A stretch of 64,000 bases of DNA, taken from CAZSXU01 sp964610505 (GTDB lineage: Bacteria > Arandabacterota > Arandabacteria > JAGLYR01). The notes under the pieces were generated by a model, which was not told the DNA's origin, did no database searches, and saw only the letters and a list, made by a program, of their open reading frames with translations. Position numbers and translations under genes: made by a program. Shown piece after piece: positions 8,976-18,008 of the stretch. Location of the stretch: positions 62,001 to 126,000 of the forward strand of contig CAZSXU010000002.1 in assembly GCA_964610505.1 (NCBI GenBank). The letters are read 5' to 3'. The first letter of the stretch is position 1; each line of letters opens with the position of its first letter.

Positions 8976-9655
8976 AGCTCTCAGTGATCATGCCGGTGTT
9001 CAACGAGAAACAGACCGTGCTGCAGGTCATCGAGGCGGTCCTCGGCGTCGAATTGGGAATGGACAGGGAGATCATCGTCGTCGATGACGGTTCGACGGAT
9101 GGAACCCGGGATCTTCTGGAGACGGTCGATGATCCCCGCGTCAAGAAGATCCTGCACAGCCACAATCAGGGGAAGGGGGCCGCGGTCGCGACCGCCATCG
9201 AACACGCGGAGGGTGACGTGGTGATCATCCAGGACGCGGATCTGGAGTATTCACCCGCCGACTATCCGGTGGTCCTGGAGCCGATTGTCCGCGGCCATGC
9301 GGACGTGGTCTATGGAACTCGATTCCTTGGACCGCACCGCGTGTTCATGTTCTGGCATTTCATGGCCAACCGCACGCTGACCTTCATCACCAACATTCTG
9401 TACAACACGATGCTCACGGACATGGAGACGTGCTACAAGGCGTTCCGCATCGACGTTCTTCGAAGCTTCCACCTGAAGTCCAGAAGCTTCGACATGGAAC
9501 CCGAGATCACGGCGAAAGTGTTCAAGCGAAAGTTCAAGACGTTTGAAGTCCCCATCTCGTACAACGGCAGGACGTACGAGGAAGGGAAGAAGATCACGTG
9601 GCGAGATGCTGTCATCGCGCTCTGGACCCTCATCAAGTATCGATTCGTCGACTAG
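8972..9655 (+). CDS. GT2 family glycosyltransferase
   Basis: A 227-residue GT-A enzyme. MPVFNEKQTVLQVIEAV at the N-terminus, IIVVDDGSTDGT near residue 33 and IIQDADLEYSPADYP near 86 are the nucleotide-sugar and metal motifs of dolichyl-phosphate glucose/mannose synthase-like GT2 proteins. There is no membrane segment. The TTG start has AAGGAGGGA 3 bases upstream and overlaps the stop of the preceding GT-C gene (TTGA), so the two are likely translationally coupled and may form a donor-synthase/GT-C pair. Confidence 0.85.
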   Translation: MKLSVIMPVFNEKQTVLQVIEAVLGVELGMDREIIVVDDGSTDGTRDLLETVDDPRVKKILHSHNQGKGAAVATAIEHAEGDVVIIQDADLEYSPADYPVVLEPIVRGHADVVYGTRFLGPHRVFMFWHFMANRTLTFITNILYNTMLTDMETCYKAFRIDVLRSFHLKSRSFDMEPEITAKVFKRKFKTFEVPISYNGRTYEEGKKITWRDAVIALWTLIKYRFVD

Positions 9656-9660
9656 GTGCC

Positions 9661-10371
9661 ATGGATCCCAAAGATATCCCGAGAGAGACACTGGACCGGA
9701 TCTCCAGACTCGACGGCATGAACGGGTGGATTGTTGACGTTATCCGCCCCTACGTCGGGCGGCGAATTCTGGAGGTGGGTTGCGGGATCGGAAACCTGAC
9801 GGGGGCCTTCCTCGGCCGTGATCTGTTGGTCAGTATCGACGTCGAGGAGGACTTCGTCCGCACCGTGCGCGAGAAGTTCGGCGAGGGCGACCCCGGGTTT
9901 CGGGCGCTCACGCTGAACATCGAGGCGGATTCGATCGGTGACCTGAAGACCTGCGGGTTCGACACGGTGGTTTGTCTGAACGTCCTGGAGCACATTCGGG
10001 ATGACCTGGGCGCCCTGTCGAGGATGCGGAGCCTACTTGCCGAGTCCGGGAGACTCCTGTTGCTGGTTCCCGCGCTCCAGGCGCTGTACGGCTCGCTGGA
10101 TGTCCATCTGGACCATCACCGGCGGTACGGGCGCCGCGAACTGAGGGCCAAACTGGAGCGGTCCGGATTCGTCGTCGACCGGATGTTTTTCATGCATCTC
10201 GTGGGGGCGGTCGGCTGGTGGTTCAACTCCCGAGTGATCAAGGCTCGAATTCTGCCGGAGGGGCAGATCGGTCTCTACGACAGACTGGTCCCATTGTTCC
10301 GCTGGGCGGAGAGCAGAGTGCGGCCGCCCGTGGGACTGTCGCTGGTGGCCATTGGGCGGAAAGTCGAGTGA
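9661..10371 (+). CDS. Class I SAM-dependent methyltransferase
   Basis: A 236-residue Rossmann-type methyltransferase. Motif I is ILEVGCGIGNLTGAF near residues 34-48, the acidic end of strand 2 is LLVSIDVEEDF, and the post-motif VVCLNVLEHIRDD (near 102-114) is typical of the Methyltransf_11/23 group. The substrate is not predictable; in a surface-glycan locus, methylation of a sugar or a lipid-linked glycan end is plausible. ATG 9661 lies 6 bases after the previous stop. The C-terminal third has a mildly hydrophobic stretch (FMHLVGAVGWWF). Confidence 0.82.
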   Translation: MDPKDIPRETLDRISRLDGMNGWIVDVIRPYVGRRILEVGCGIGNLTGAFLGRDLLVSIDVEEDFVRTVREKFGEGDPGFRALTLNIEADSIGDLKTCGFDTVVCLNVLEHIRDDLGALSRMRSLLAESGRLLLLVPALQALYGSLDVHLDHHRRYGRRELRAKLERSGFVVDRMFFMHLVGAVGWWFNSRVIKARILPEGQIGLYDRLVPLFRWAESRVRPPVGLSLVAIGRKVE

Positions 10372-10375
10372 GGCG

Positions 10376-11503
10376 ATGAGAATCCTCGTTCAATCGATCT
10401 ATTTCCCTCCGCGGGCGGGTGGAATCGAGAACCACGTGTTCTACCTGTGCCGGGAGCTGGTCCGCCGCGGTCACGAAGTGGAGGTGGTCACCGGAAAGAC
10501 CGAGAGGGGAAGTCCGCTGACGGAAACGGTGGAGGGAATCCGGGTCGTACGCCAGCCGATGCTGGGGCGAAACGTGGTCGGGTGGACGACCCTCGCCGTC
10601 ACTTCGCTGCCGCTGTTCTTGGAACGCAGCCGCAGCGCGGACATCCTTCACGCCCATACGTTTCAGTCGGCCCTGGGGCCTCGAATCGCGGCTCGTCTCC
10701 ACGACAAGCCGCTGGTGGTCACGATCCACTCCTCTCATTTTCTGAGATTGGTCCGGAAGCCTCTCTGGCGCCGGGGCTTCGGCTTTCTGCTGAGAGGAGC
10801 GGATCGCGTCCTGACGACCTCGGAGGAGCTCGCCGAGGGATGCCGCCGGGCGCATCCGGCCGTCCGGGTCCGGCCCATCGTGAACGGCGTCGACACCGGG
10901 TTGTTCCAGCCCACGAGTCCTTCCCTGCCCCGCAAGGGCGGGGAGAAGATTCTACTGACCACGCGGCGGCTCGTTGAGAAGAACGGGGTCGAGTATCTGA
11001 TCCGATCGATGCCGATGATTCTCGCCGAGGAAGAGAACGTGACGTTGTATCTGATCGGGGATGGTCCCCTGAGAGGCAGGCTGGAGGCGCTGGCGAGGGA
11101 TCTGGGGGTGGCGGACCAAACCGTCTTCCTGGGAACGATCCCGAACGCCGAGATTGCCGGGTATCTATCGTCGGCGGACGCCGTCGTGATTCCCTCTCTG
11201 GTGGAAGCGACCTCGATTTCGGCTTTGGAGGCGATGGCCTGCGAGGTGCCCGTGGCGGCTTCGAGAACGGGAGGACTGCCGGAAATCGTCACGGAAGACA
11301 CGGGAGTCCTTTTTGAGAAAGCAAATCCGGCCGATCTCGCGTGCAACGTTCTGGGTCTGCTTCGGAACGAACGCGCGGGAGACCTGGGTCGGGCCGGACG
11401 AGCGCGGGTTGTCACGGATTGGAGTGTCGAGCGGATGGCGGCCACCCACGAGGACATCTACCGGGACGTCGTCGAAGGGAAGAAGAGGAATGCGGCGGAC
11501 TGA
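10376..11503 (+). CDS. GT4 family (GT-B fold) glycosyltransferase
   Basis: A 375-residue GT-B enzyme. The N-terminal domain begins RILVQSIYFPPRAGGIENHV, the usual glycine-rich acceptor loop. The C-terminal domain has ILLTTRRLVEKNGVEYLI, LIGDGPLRGRLE and the donor-binding PSLVEATSISALEAMACEVP, which contains the E-x7-E arrangement (near residues 275-294), then TGGLPEIV. It resembles glycogen synthase/PimB-like GT4 enzymes using activated nucleotide sugars. ATG 10376 is 4 bases past the methyltransferase stop. The gene overlaps wecB by 14 bases. Confidence 0.88.
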   Translation: MRILVQSIYFPPRAGGIENHVFYLCRELVRRGHEVEVVTGKTERGSPLTETVEGIRVVRQPMLGRNVVGWTTLAVTSLPLFLERSRSADILHAHTFQSALGPRIAARLHDKPLVVTIHSSHFLRLVRKPLWRRGFGFLLRGADRVLTTSEELAEGCRRAHPAVRVRPIVNGVDTGLFQPTSPSLPRKGGEKILLTTRRLVEKNGVEYLIRSMPMILAEEENVTLYLIGDGPLRGRLEALARDLGVADQTVFLGTIPNAEIAGYLSSADAVVIPSLVEATSISALEAMACEVPVAASRTGGLPEIVTEDTGVLFEKANPADLACNVLGLLRNERAGDLGRAGRARVVTDWSVERMAATHEDIYRDVVEGKKRNAAD

Positions 11504-12647
11504 AACGCTGAAGGTCATGGTGGTCGTCGGCACACGCCCGGAGGCGGTGAAGCTGGCGCCCGTCGTCAAGAGGCTTCGGAGAACTCGGGGCACGCGCCCC
11601 GTGGTCGTGGTGACGGCCCAGCACCGGGAGATGGTGGACCAGATGCTGAGGGTGTTTGCCATTCGTCCGGACTACGATCTTGACATCATGAGTCCCCGGC
11701 AGACGTTGTTCCAAACGACCGCTCGCGTGCTGGAGGGATTGGAGCCGGTCATTCGGCGGGAAGCGCCCGGGATCGTTCTCGTGCAGGGGGATACGACCAG
11801 CACGTTTGCGGGGGCGTTGGCCGCGTACTACGCAAAGACGCCCGTCGGTCACGTCGAGGCCGGGCTTCGCACGGGGCGCAAGATGAACCCGTACCCCGAG
11901 GAGATGAACCGGCGCCTGGCCGGCGCGCTGACCGACATTCATTTCGCACCCACCCGGTCCGCGGTCGAGGCGCTGCGCAAGGAGAACGTGCCCGGGCGCA
12001 GTATCGTGATGACCGGAAACACGGTCATCGACGCACTCCTCGAGATGGCGCGCCGCGCCAGACGGAAGAGCGTTACCGGGCTGTCCCCGGTCGCCGACAC
12101 CCGGAAGATCATCCTCGTCACCGCTCACCGGAGGGAATCCTGGGGACCGAAACTGGAGGGGGTGTTCCGGGCGATTCGCCGCATCGTCGAGAGTGAACCG
12201 TCCGCCGAGGTCATCTTCCCCGTCCATCTCAATCCCGTGGTTCAGGAGTCGGTGCGGCCTCTTCTGGGTGGAGTCCCGCGCGTTCAACTGATCGAGCCCC
12301 AGGACTACGAAGGTTTCGTTTACCTGATGAAGAAGGCGCACCTGATCATCACGGATTCGGGCGGGATACAGGAGGAGGCGCCTTCGTTGGGAAAACCGGT
12401 CCTGGTGATCCGGGAGGTCACGGAACGGCCCGAGGCGGTGGAGGCGGGGACGGCGAAGCTGGTGGGAACGTCCGAGAGGAAGATTGTGCGCTCTGCCCTG
12501 GAATTGCTGAGATCCCGGCGGGCGTACCGCAGCATGGTGAGACGGAGGAACCCCTACGGCGACGGTCGCGCGTCGGAGCGGATCGTTGAGACGATTCTCC
12601 GACGGTTCCATGGATCGGGAGGCGATCGAAGGACGGGGGACGCATGA
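11490..12647 (+). CDS. wecB: UDP-N-acetylglucosamine 2-epimerase (non-hydrolysing)
   Basis: A 385-residue enzyme interconverting UDP-GlcNAc and UDP-ManNAc, supplying ManNAc or ManNAcA units for surface polymers. Family motifs are GTRPEAVKLAPVV at the N-terminus, TAQHREMVDQML, VQGDTTSTFAGALAAYY, GHVEAGLRTG, PEEMNRRL, TAHRRESWG and TDSGGIQEEAPSLGKPVLV with the UDP-binding VTERPEAVEAGT. Length matches the family. ATG 11490 follows an AGAAGAGG sequence; the open frame extends further upstream only as overlap with the GT4 gene. The stop overlaps the next ATG as ATGA. Confidence 0.95.
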   Translation: MRRTETLKVMVVVGTRPEAVKLAPVVKRLRRTRGTRPVVVVTAQHREMVDQMLRVFAIRPDYDLDIMSPRQTLFQTTARVLEGLEPVIRREAPGIVLVQGDTTSTFAGALAAYYAKTPVGHVEAGLRTGRKMNPYPEEMNRRLAGALTDIHFAPTRSAVEALRKENVPGRSIVMTGNTVIDALLEMARRARRKSVTGLSPVADTRKIILVTAHRRESWGPKLEGVFRAIRRIVESEPSAEVIFPVHLNPVVQESVRPLLGGVPRVQLIEPQDYEGFVYLMKKAHLIITDSGGIQEEAPSLGKPVLVIREVTERPEAVEAGTAKLVGTSERKIVRSALELLRSRRAYRSMVRRRNPYGDGRASERIVETILRRFHGSGGDRRTGDA

Positions 12648-15142
12648 GAGTTGATTCGAAGAGGGTGAACGCGGGAAACGGTTCAGGGAAGCCCGGCCGG
12701 GCGTGGGAGACCGGATGGCGGCCGGATCTCGTGGCCGTGTGCGTCTTGGCCCTCCTGACCGTGATCTTTTTCCGACGATTCGTCTTCTCCGACTTGATGC
12801 TGTTCGGAACGGACACCGTTCCGACGGGGTACATGGCGCGGAAGGTCTACGCAGAGTTTCTTACGGGGCACGGAGTGATTCCCCTATGGAATCCGTATAT
12901 CCTGGGCGGGCTTCCTTTCATCGACGCGCTGCACGGTGACGCGTTGTACCCGGCCTCTCTGATGAATCTGTTCCTTTCGGTTCATCGTTTCATCGGGATC
13001 AAGCTGGTGGTCCATGTGTTTGTGGCCGGCCTGTGCATGTACGCCTTTCTCCGGGTCCGCGGCCTTCGCCACATGGCGTCGCTGGTCGGAGGGGTGGGCT
13101 ATGCGTTTGCCCCCTATCTCGTGTCCCTCATCTATGCGGGGCATGACGGGAAGCTCTACGTGACGGCACTCCTTCCGCTGGCCTTCACCTGCCTGGCGAG
13201 GGGGCTCGGTACCCTGAAGGCTTTCTACTTCGTGATGCTGGGCGGCGTCGTGGGTCTCATCCTGCTGACGTCCCACGTCCAGATGGCCGCCTACGCCTTG
13301 TGGGGGCTGGGGCTGTACCTCATCATTCACCTGATCGGAGTCTGGCGCCGGGACCGGTCCTTTCGAGCCTGGGGACGCCCGATTCTCCTCTTCGCCGCGG
13401 GGGTCTTCATCGGGTTCGCTCTCGGGCTGGTCCAGTTTCTTCCCGCCTACCTCTACACGAGCGCTTTCTCCCCGCGCGCCGGCGGGGTGTCCTACGAGTA
13501 CGCGACATCGTGGTCGCTCCATCCGGAAGAGATCGTATCTCTGGTGATTCCACAATTCGTTCACTACCTCGATGCCTACTGGGGCAGGAATCCGTTCAAA
13601 CTGAACTGCGAAGCGCCGGGAATCCTCCTGCTGCTTCTGGGTTCCGTAGCCCTGTGTCTGCGGTGGGGCCGGCGAGCGGCGGCCGTGTTCCTCGTGTCCG
13701 TGGTACTCTTCTTCCTGTCCATGGCTTCCACCGGGGCTGTCCGGATGGTGTTCACGCTGCTGGCGGTAGGAGGGTTCGTGTACTCGATCGCGCGGGCTCG
13801 AGATCTGGCATTCTACCTTCTCGTAAGTGTGTTCGCCCTCTTCTATGCCGTGGGTGCACACACCCCGCTCTACCGCGTCTTTTTTGAGGTCATCCCCGGA
13901 GTCAAATTCTTTCGAGCGCCGAGCACGATCATGATGCTGTTCCTGTTCGCGACCGCCGCACTGGCGGGATTCGGCGCCGACCGGATCCAATCCGCCGGGA
14001 GGTCGCCCGAAGGTCAACGGATCCTCCGGTTTCTGGTCTGGGGTGTGGGGGCGGGCGTCGTGCTGCTGGCCGTCCTGGCGGTCGGTCGGGAGGTACTGGT
14101 GAACGCCTGGGAGTGGGGCGTGTTTCCGGAGATGGGGGGCAGGCGCGGGATTCTGGAGGCCAATTATCCGGCGTTCTTGAAGGGGGTGGGGATCGCTCTG
14201 CTGTTGGCGGCCGGTGCCGCGCTGTGCGTCTGGCTTGTCTCCACGAAAAAAGTGCGACCCGCGTGGGGGGTGGGCGGTCTTGGAATTCTGACGATCGCGT
14301 CGGTATGGCCGGTGGACGGAGATTTCGTTCAGACCCTTCGCGTCGAGGAGTTTGTCGTTCGGGATCCGATTACGCATAGGATGACGGAGGATCCGGACCT
14401 CTTTCGCGTCCTGCCGGTGACCGGAAATCGGGCGTACGACCGGAATTACCTCCCGATCTTCGGTCTGCAGACCGTCAATGGATTCCACGACAACCGGCTA
14501 CGGATTTTCGACGAGTTCACGGCGGACGGGCGGCTCTTGAACGGGCGAGTTCTGGATCTGTACAACACCAAGTATGTCGTCACGACCCGGCCCGTCGCGG
14601 GCGAGACTTTCGAACTGCTGGAGGACCTGGGGGGGAAACGGCTCTACCTCAATCGAATGGTCTTGCCGAGAGCGTTTCTGGCGTTCAACTTCGAGGTGAT
14701 CCCGGACGGAGCGCGTGCGTTGGAGCGCCTGATGGACCCCGATTTCGACTACCGCTCGATCCTGATCCTGGAGGAGGCTCCTCCCGGGCTTCGGCCCGAC
14801 GGCTCGCGGTTGCCCATTCCCGCGGAGGTCCTGGCTTACGGGGCGAACGAAATCCGCATTCGAACCCGGGGAGAAACGCCCGGTCTCCTCTTCATCGGGG
14901 ACAACTATTTCCCGTATTGGCGGGCCCGCGTAGACGGGGCGCCCGCGCGCATTCTTCGATGCGACTACGCCTTTCGAGCGGTTCCGGTTCCGGGCGGCAC
15001 GCATGAAGTGGTTCTGACCTATCGGTCAAACCCGCTGCTTGCCGGAGCCGGGGTGAGTGGGGCGGCGGGAGTGCTGGTCCTGGGTTGGCTGGTGGTGCAT
15101 CTGGTGCGTCGCGCCTCGCGGCGGCCGAGGGACAACGCGTGA
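12644..15142 (+). CDS. YfhO-family large integral membrane protein
   Basis: An 832-residue protein with roughly 12-14 hydrophobic segments across residues 25-560, and a large soluble (probably extracytoplasmic) C-terminal domain of about 230 residues before a last TM helix (about residues 800-825) and a basic tail. The early segments with GTDTVPTGYMARKVYAEF and IPLWNPYILGGLPFIDALHG fit YfhO-like GT-C membrane proteins, some of which glycosylate teichoic acids or other surface polymers. The ATG overlaps the wecB stop (ATGA). Function in this organism is inferred only as sugar transfer or modification at the outer face of the membrane. Confidence 0.75.
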   Translation: MRVDSKRVNAGNGSGKPGRAWETGWRPDLVAVCVLALLTVIFFRRFVFSDLMLFGTDTVPTGYMARKVYAEFLTGHGVIPLWNPYILGGLPFIDALHGDALYPASLMNLFLSVHRFIGIKLVVHVFVAGLCMYAFLRVRGLRHMASLVGGVGYAFAPYLVSLIYAGHDGKLYVTALLPLAFTCLARGLGTLKAFYFVMLGGVVGLILLTSHVQMAAYALWGLGLYLIIHLIGVWRRDRSFRAWGRPILLFAAGVFIGFALGLVQFLPAYLYTSAFSPRAGGVSYEYATSWSLHPEEIVSLVIPQFVHYLDAYWGRNPFKLNCEAPGILLLLLGSVALCLRWGRRAAAVFLVSVVLFFLSMASTGAVRMVFTLLAVGGFVYSIARARDLAFYLLVSVFALFYAVGAHTPLYRVFFEVIPGVKFFRAPSTIMMLFLFATAALAGFGADRIQSAGRSPEGQRILRFLVWGVGAGVVLLAVLAVGREVLVNAWEWGVFPEMGGRRGILEANYPAFLKGVGIALLLAAGAALCVWLVSTKKVRPAWGVGGLGILTIASVWPVDGDFVQTLRVEEFVVRDPITHRMTEDPDLFRVLPVTGNRAYDRNYLPIFGLQTVNGFHDNRLRIFDEFTADGRLLNGRVLDLYNTKYVVTTRPVAGETFELLEDLGGKRLYLNRMVLPRAFLAFNFEVIPDGARALERLMDPDFDYRSILILEEAPPGLRPDGSRLPIPAEVLAYGANEIRIRTRGETPGLLFIGDNYFPYWRARVDGAPARILRCDYAFRAVPVPGGTHEVVLTYRSNPLLAGAGVSGAAGVLVLGWLVVHLVRRASRRPRDNA

Positions 15143-15182
15143 GGACCCTGATCATGTCCTTGCCGCGTCCGGGGGAAGACGC

Positions 15183-15908
15183 ATGAAAACAGTCGTTGTG
15201 ATCCCGACCTACGACGAACGAGAGAACGTTTCCCGGCTGATTCCGGAGGTTCTGGGCGTTGCCCCGGGCATCGAAGTGCTGGTGGTGGACGACCACTCCC
15301 CCGACGGCACCGGCCAGCTGGTGGACACGCTGAAGGCGGAGGACAAGAGGATTCACGTTCTTCACCGGCCCGGGAAAATGGGGTTGGGGTCCGCCTACGT
15401 GGAGGGATTCAGAATCGCTCTGGACCTTGGGGCGGACTACATTTTCGAGATGGACGCGGATTTCTCGCATGATCCGAAGTACATCCCGAATTTCCTGGAC
15501 AAGATCAAGGCCTATGACGTGGTTCTCGGTTCCCGGTACCTCGAGGGCGTCAACGTGGTGAACTGGCCGCTCTCCCGGCTGCTGCTGAGCCTGGGAGCCA
15601 ACCTCTACAGCCGGATCATCACCGGGGTTCCCATCCGGGACCTAACGGGAGGATTCAAGTGCTTCCGGCGAGAGGTACTGGAGGCCATCAACTTCGCCGA
15701 TATCAAGTCGGATGGATATGCGTTCCAGATCGAGGTGAACTTCAAATCCTGGAAGTCCGGTTTCCGGATGTGCGAGATTCCCATCGTTTTTGTGGACCGG
15801 CACGCGGGCACGTCGAAGATGTCGAAGCGAATCATTCGGGAGGCGATGTGGCTGGTCTGGCGTCTGCGCTTTGAGCATTTGGTATCGGGACTGCGGGCGA
15901 GGCGGTAG
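15183..15908 (+). CDS. Polyprenol monophosphomannose synthase-like GT2
   Basis: A 241-residue protein very similar in layout to bacterial polyprenol-phosphate mannose synthases (Ppm1/DPM1). VVIPTYDERENVSRLIP at the N-terminus, VLVVDDHSPDGTGQLVD near residue 32, IFEMDADFSHDPKYIPN near 92, DLTGGFKCFRREVLE near 152 and the family-typical tail GYAFQIEVNFKSW all match. The likely product is polyprenyl-phosphate mannose, a donor for GT-C enzymes. GGGGGAAG lies just before ATG 15183. There are no C-terminal membrane helices, as in the DPM1-type short form. Confidence 0.88.
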   Translation: MKTVVVIPTYDERENVSRLIPEVLGVAPGIEVLVVDDHSPDGTGQLVDTLKAEDKRIHVLHRPGKMGLGSAYVEGFRIALDLGADYIFEMDADFSHDPKYIPNFLDKIKAYDVVLGSRYLEGVNVVNWPLSRLLLSLGANLYSRIITGVPIRDLTGGFKCFRREVLEAINFADIKSDGYAFQIEVNFKSWKSGFRMCEIPIVFVDRHAGTSKMSKRIIREAMWLVWRLRFEHLVSGLRARR

Positions 15909-15923
15909 CCGGCGGGAAGGCGG

Positions 15924-18008
15924 GTGGACAAGAGCATGGCGGTTGGCGGAGAGACGAGACTCCCGGGGGACCGAGTGGTTTCTCTCGTGATCGTAGGCCA
16001 TCAGACGAAGGATCTCCTGGAAGCCTGTCTGCGCTCGGTCTACGAAATGCGCCCGTCGGTTCCTTTCGAAGTCTGCGTCGTGGACAATGCGTCGACGGAC
16101 GGAACGCCGGAGATGGTCCGCGGGAAGTTTCCCGAGGTGCAGCTGGTGGAGAATCAGCGGAACGTCGGGTACTCCACGGCCGTCAACGAAGGGTTCCGGA
16201 GGACGACGGCCCCCTATGTCCTGGTGATCAACCCCGACATCGTGGTGACCGAGGGGGCCATCGACGCCCTGGTTCGCTACATGGAGGCCACGCCCGAGGC
16301 CGGTGTTGTGGGAGGACGATTGCTCAACCCCGACGGCAGCCTGCAGTATTCGGCGCGAACGTTTTACACCCTTCGCGTTCTGCTGATGCGCCGGACGCCG
16401 CTCGGGCGGCTCTTTCCCAATTCCAGAGCGATTCGAGATCACCTCATGCTGGACTGGGACCACAACGATGTCCGGGAGGTGGACTGGCTGATGGGGGCCT
16501 GCCTGATGATTCGACGGTCGGCCGCCGAGAACGTCGGGCTGATGGATGAGAGATACTTCCTGTACTTCGAGGATGTGGACCTCTGCTACAAGATGAGGCA
16601 GCGCGGTTGGAAGGTGGTTTACCTCCCCGAAGCGGAAATGGTTCATCATCATCGCAGGGCGTCGGCGCGGCGCATGATCAATCGGCCCTTCTTCTACCAT
16701 TTGAACAGCGTATTTCATTTCTATGACAAGTGGGGCGGGTTCTTTCAATCCGTCAAGAGACATCGGAAGCTGGTGCAGGCGCTGACGTTTCTCCTGTCCG
16801 ACATGATCTCGATAAACCTGGCGTTCTTTGTGGCCTACTTCGCCCGTCTGCTCCTCGGGCCCATCCTGGTCAAGCCTCTCTTCGGTGTCGGCGCGTATCT
16901 GGATCTGTTGGTGTTCATCAACGTCACGACGCTTCTGGCCTTCGCCGCCCTGGGGCTGTATCGGGCCAGGCCCGTCGGTTCGGTGGATGAGGTGCTGGCC
17001 GTGGCAAAGGGGGCGTCGGTGAGTTTTGTGATCCTCATGGCCGGGACCTTCGTGTCGCAGACGCAGTTCTACTCCCGGACCCTGGTAGCCATGTTCTGGC
17101 CGTGTGTGATCGTTCTCGCCTCGCTGGGGAGGATTCTCAACCTTCGCCTGCATTCGGAGCTTCGCGGCTTTCAGTTCGATCTCCAGCGGGCGGTGGTGGT
17201 GGGCGGTGGAATTCGGGCGATGGAGGTCCAGCAGAATCTGAGGGAAAACCCTCGTCTGGGCTGCGAGCTGGTCGGGATGCTGTCCCCGGAGGATGCCGCC
17301 GCGGACTTCGTTCCTCTCCTGGGACGGCCGGAAGATCTGGAGCGCGTGGTCGAGGAGATGGGAATCCAGCAGGTCATTTTTGCGGATGCTGGTGTTTCGA
17401 ATGAAACGGTTGCCGATTTCCTCCTCAAGAGTGGCAAGTATGGTGTCGATGTTCGAGTTATGACGGACCTGGAGGAGGTCCTGACCCGCACCGGGCGGGT
17501 GGAAGAATTCCTCGGTGTGCCCGTGGCCGTCTTTGAGCGCGGTCCTCTCTTCGGTCTGAACGCGGCGATCAAGAGAGGGTTGGATGTGTTGGGCGCCGTC
17601 GTGGGTCTTGTCGTGACCTGGCCCGTGGCGGCGGTGACCTCGGTGTTCCGTCTGCTCCGTGCGGACCCGGGGCGCTCGGAGGCTTGGGACGACCGGCTGC
17701 GACGGGGCGTCGGGGGGTTATGGAATGTCCTTGTGGGCCGGATGAGTTTCGTCGGGCCGCGTCCGGCGGATCGGTCAAGGGCGAGCCAGTTGCGTGGCCA
17801 CTCGGTTGCGCGGCAGGCGCGCCCGGGACTCACGGGTCCGTGCGCGGCGGCCCGGATTCTGGTGGGGGAAAGGGAAAAAGAGATCCTGGAGGTCTTCTAC
17901 GAGCGGAACTGGTCGCTCGCCCTCGATCTTCGAATCCTGCTGGCGAGCCTTCGACGGGCCCATGGAGGGGTGGAGCGGGTCGAGCGCAGTGAGATCGGGA
18001 AGGGGTGA
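15924..18008 (+). CDS. Fusion of GT2 rhamnosyltransferase-like domain and degenerate polyprenyl glycosylphosphotransferase
   Basis: A 694-residue fusion protein. Residues 15-270 are a GT2 domain (VDNASTDGTPEMV, VINPDIVVTEGAI, a DERYFLYFEDVDLCYKM segment, as in rhamnosyltransferase-like enzymes). From about residue 289 the protein resembles a WbaP/WcaJ-type sugar-phosphate transferase: four TM helices, a CoA_binding_3-like Rossmann domain (VVVGGGIRAMEVQQNL near 422), then IKRGLDVLGAVVGLV (548) and GLWNVLVGRMSFVGPRP (597). The catalytic core is broken: only about 49 residues separate the KR-x2-D motif from the GPRP motif, where intact enzymes have about 100. The region of the KFRTM motif and the catalytic Asp-Glu before PQLxNV is absent. 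It probably does not initiate glycan synthesis itself. The start is GTG 15924. Confidence 0.78.
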   Translation: MDKSMAVGGETRLPGDRVVSLVIVGHQTKDLLEACLRSVYEMRPSVPFEVCVVDNASTDGTPEMVRGKFPEVQLVENQRNVGYSTAVNEGFRRTTAPYVLVINPDIVVTEGAIDALVRYMEATPEAGVVGGRLLNPDGSLQYSARTFYTLRVLLMRRTPLGRLFPNSRAIRDHLMLDWDHNDVREVDWLMGACLMIRRSAAENVGLMDERYFLYFEDVDLCYKMRQRGWKVVYLPEAEMVHHHRRASARRMINRPFFYHLNSVFHFYDKWGGFFQSVKRHRKLVQALTFLLSDMISINLAFFVAYFARLLLGPILVKPLFGVGAYLDLLVFINVTTLLAFAALGLYRARPVGSVDEVLAVAKGASVSFVILMAGTFVSQTQFYSRTLVAMFWPCVIVLASLGRILNLRLHSELRGFQFDLQRAVVVGGGIRAMEVQQNLRENPRLGCELVGMLSPEDAAADFVPLLGRPEDLERVVEEMGIQQVIFADAGVSNETVADFLLKSGKYGVDVRVMTDLEEVLTRTGRVEEFLGVPVAVFERGPLFGLNAAIKRGLDVLGAVVGLVVTWPVAAVTSVFRLLRADPGRSEAWDDRLRRGVGGLWNVLVGRMSFVGPRPADRSRASQLRGHSVARQARPGLTGPCAAARILVGEREKEILEVFYERNWSLALDLRILLASLRRAHGGVERVERSEIGKG

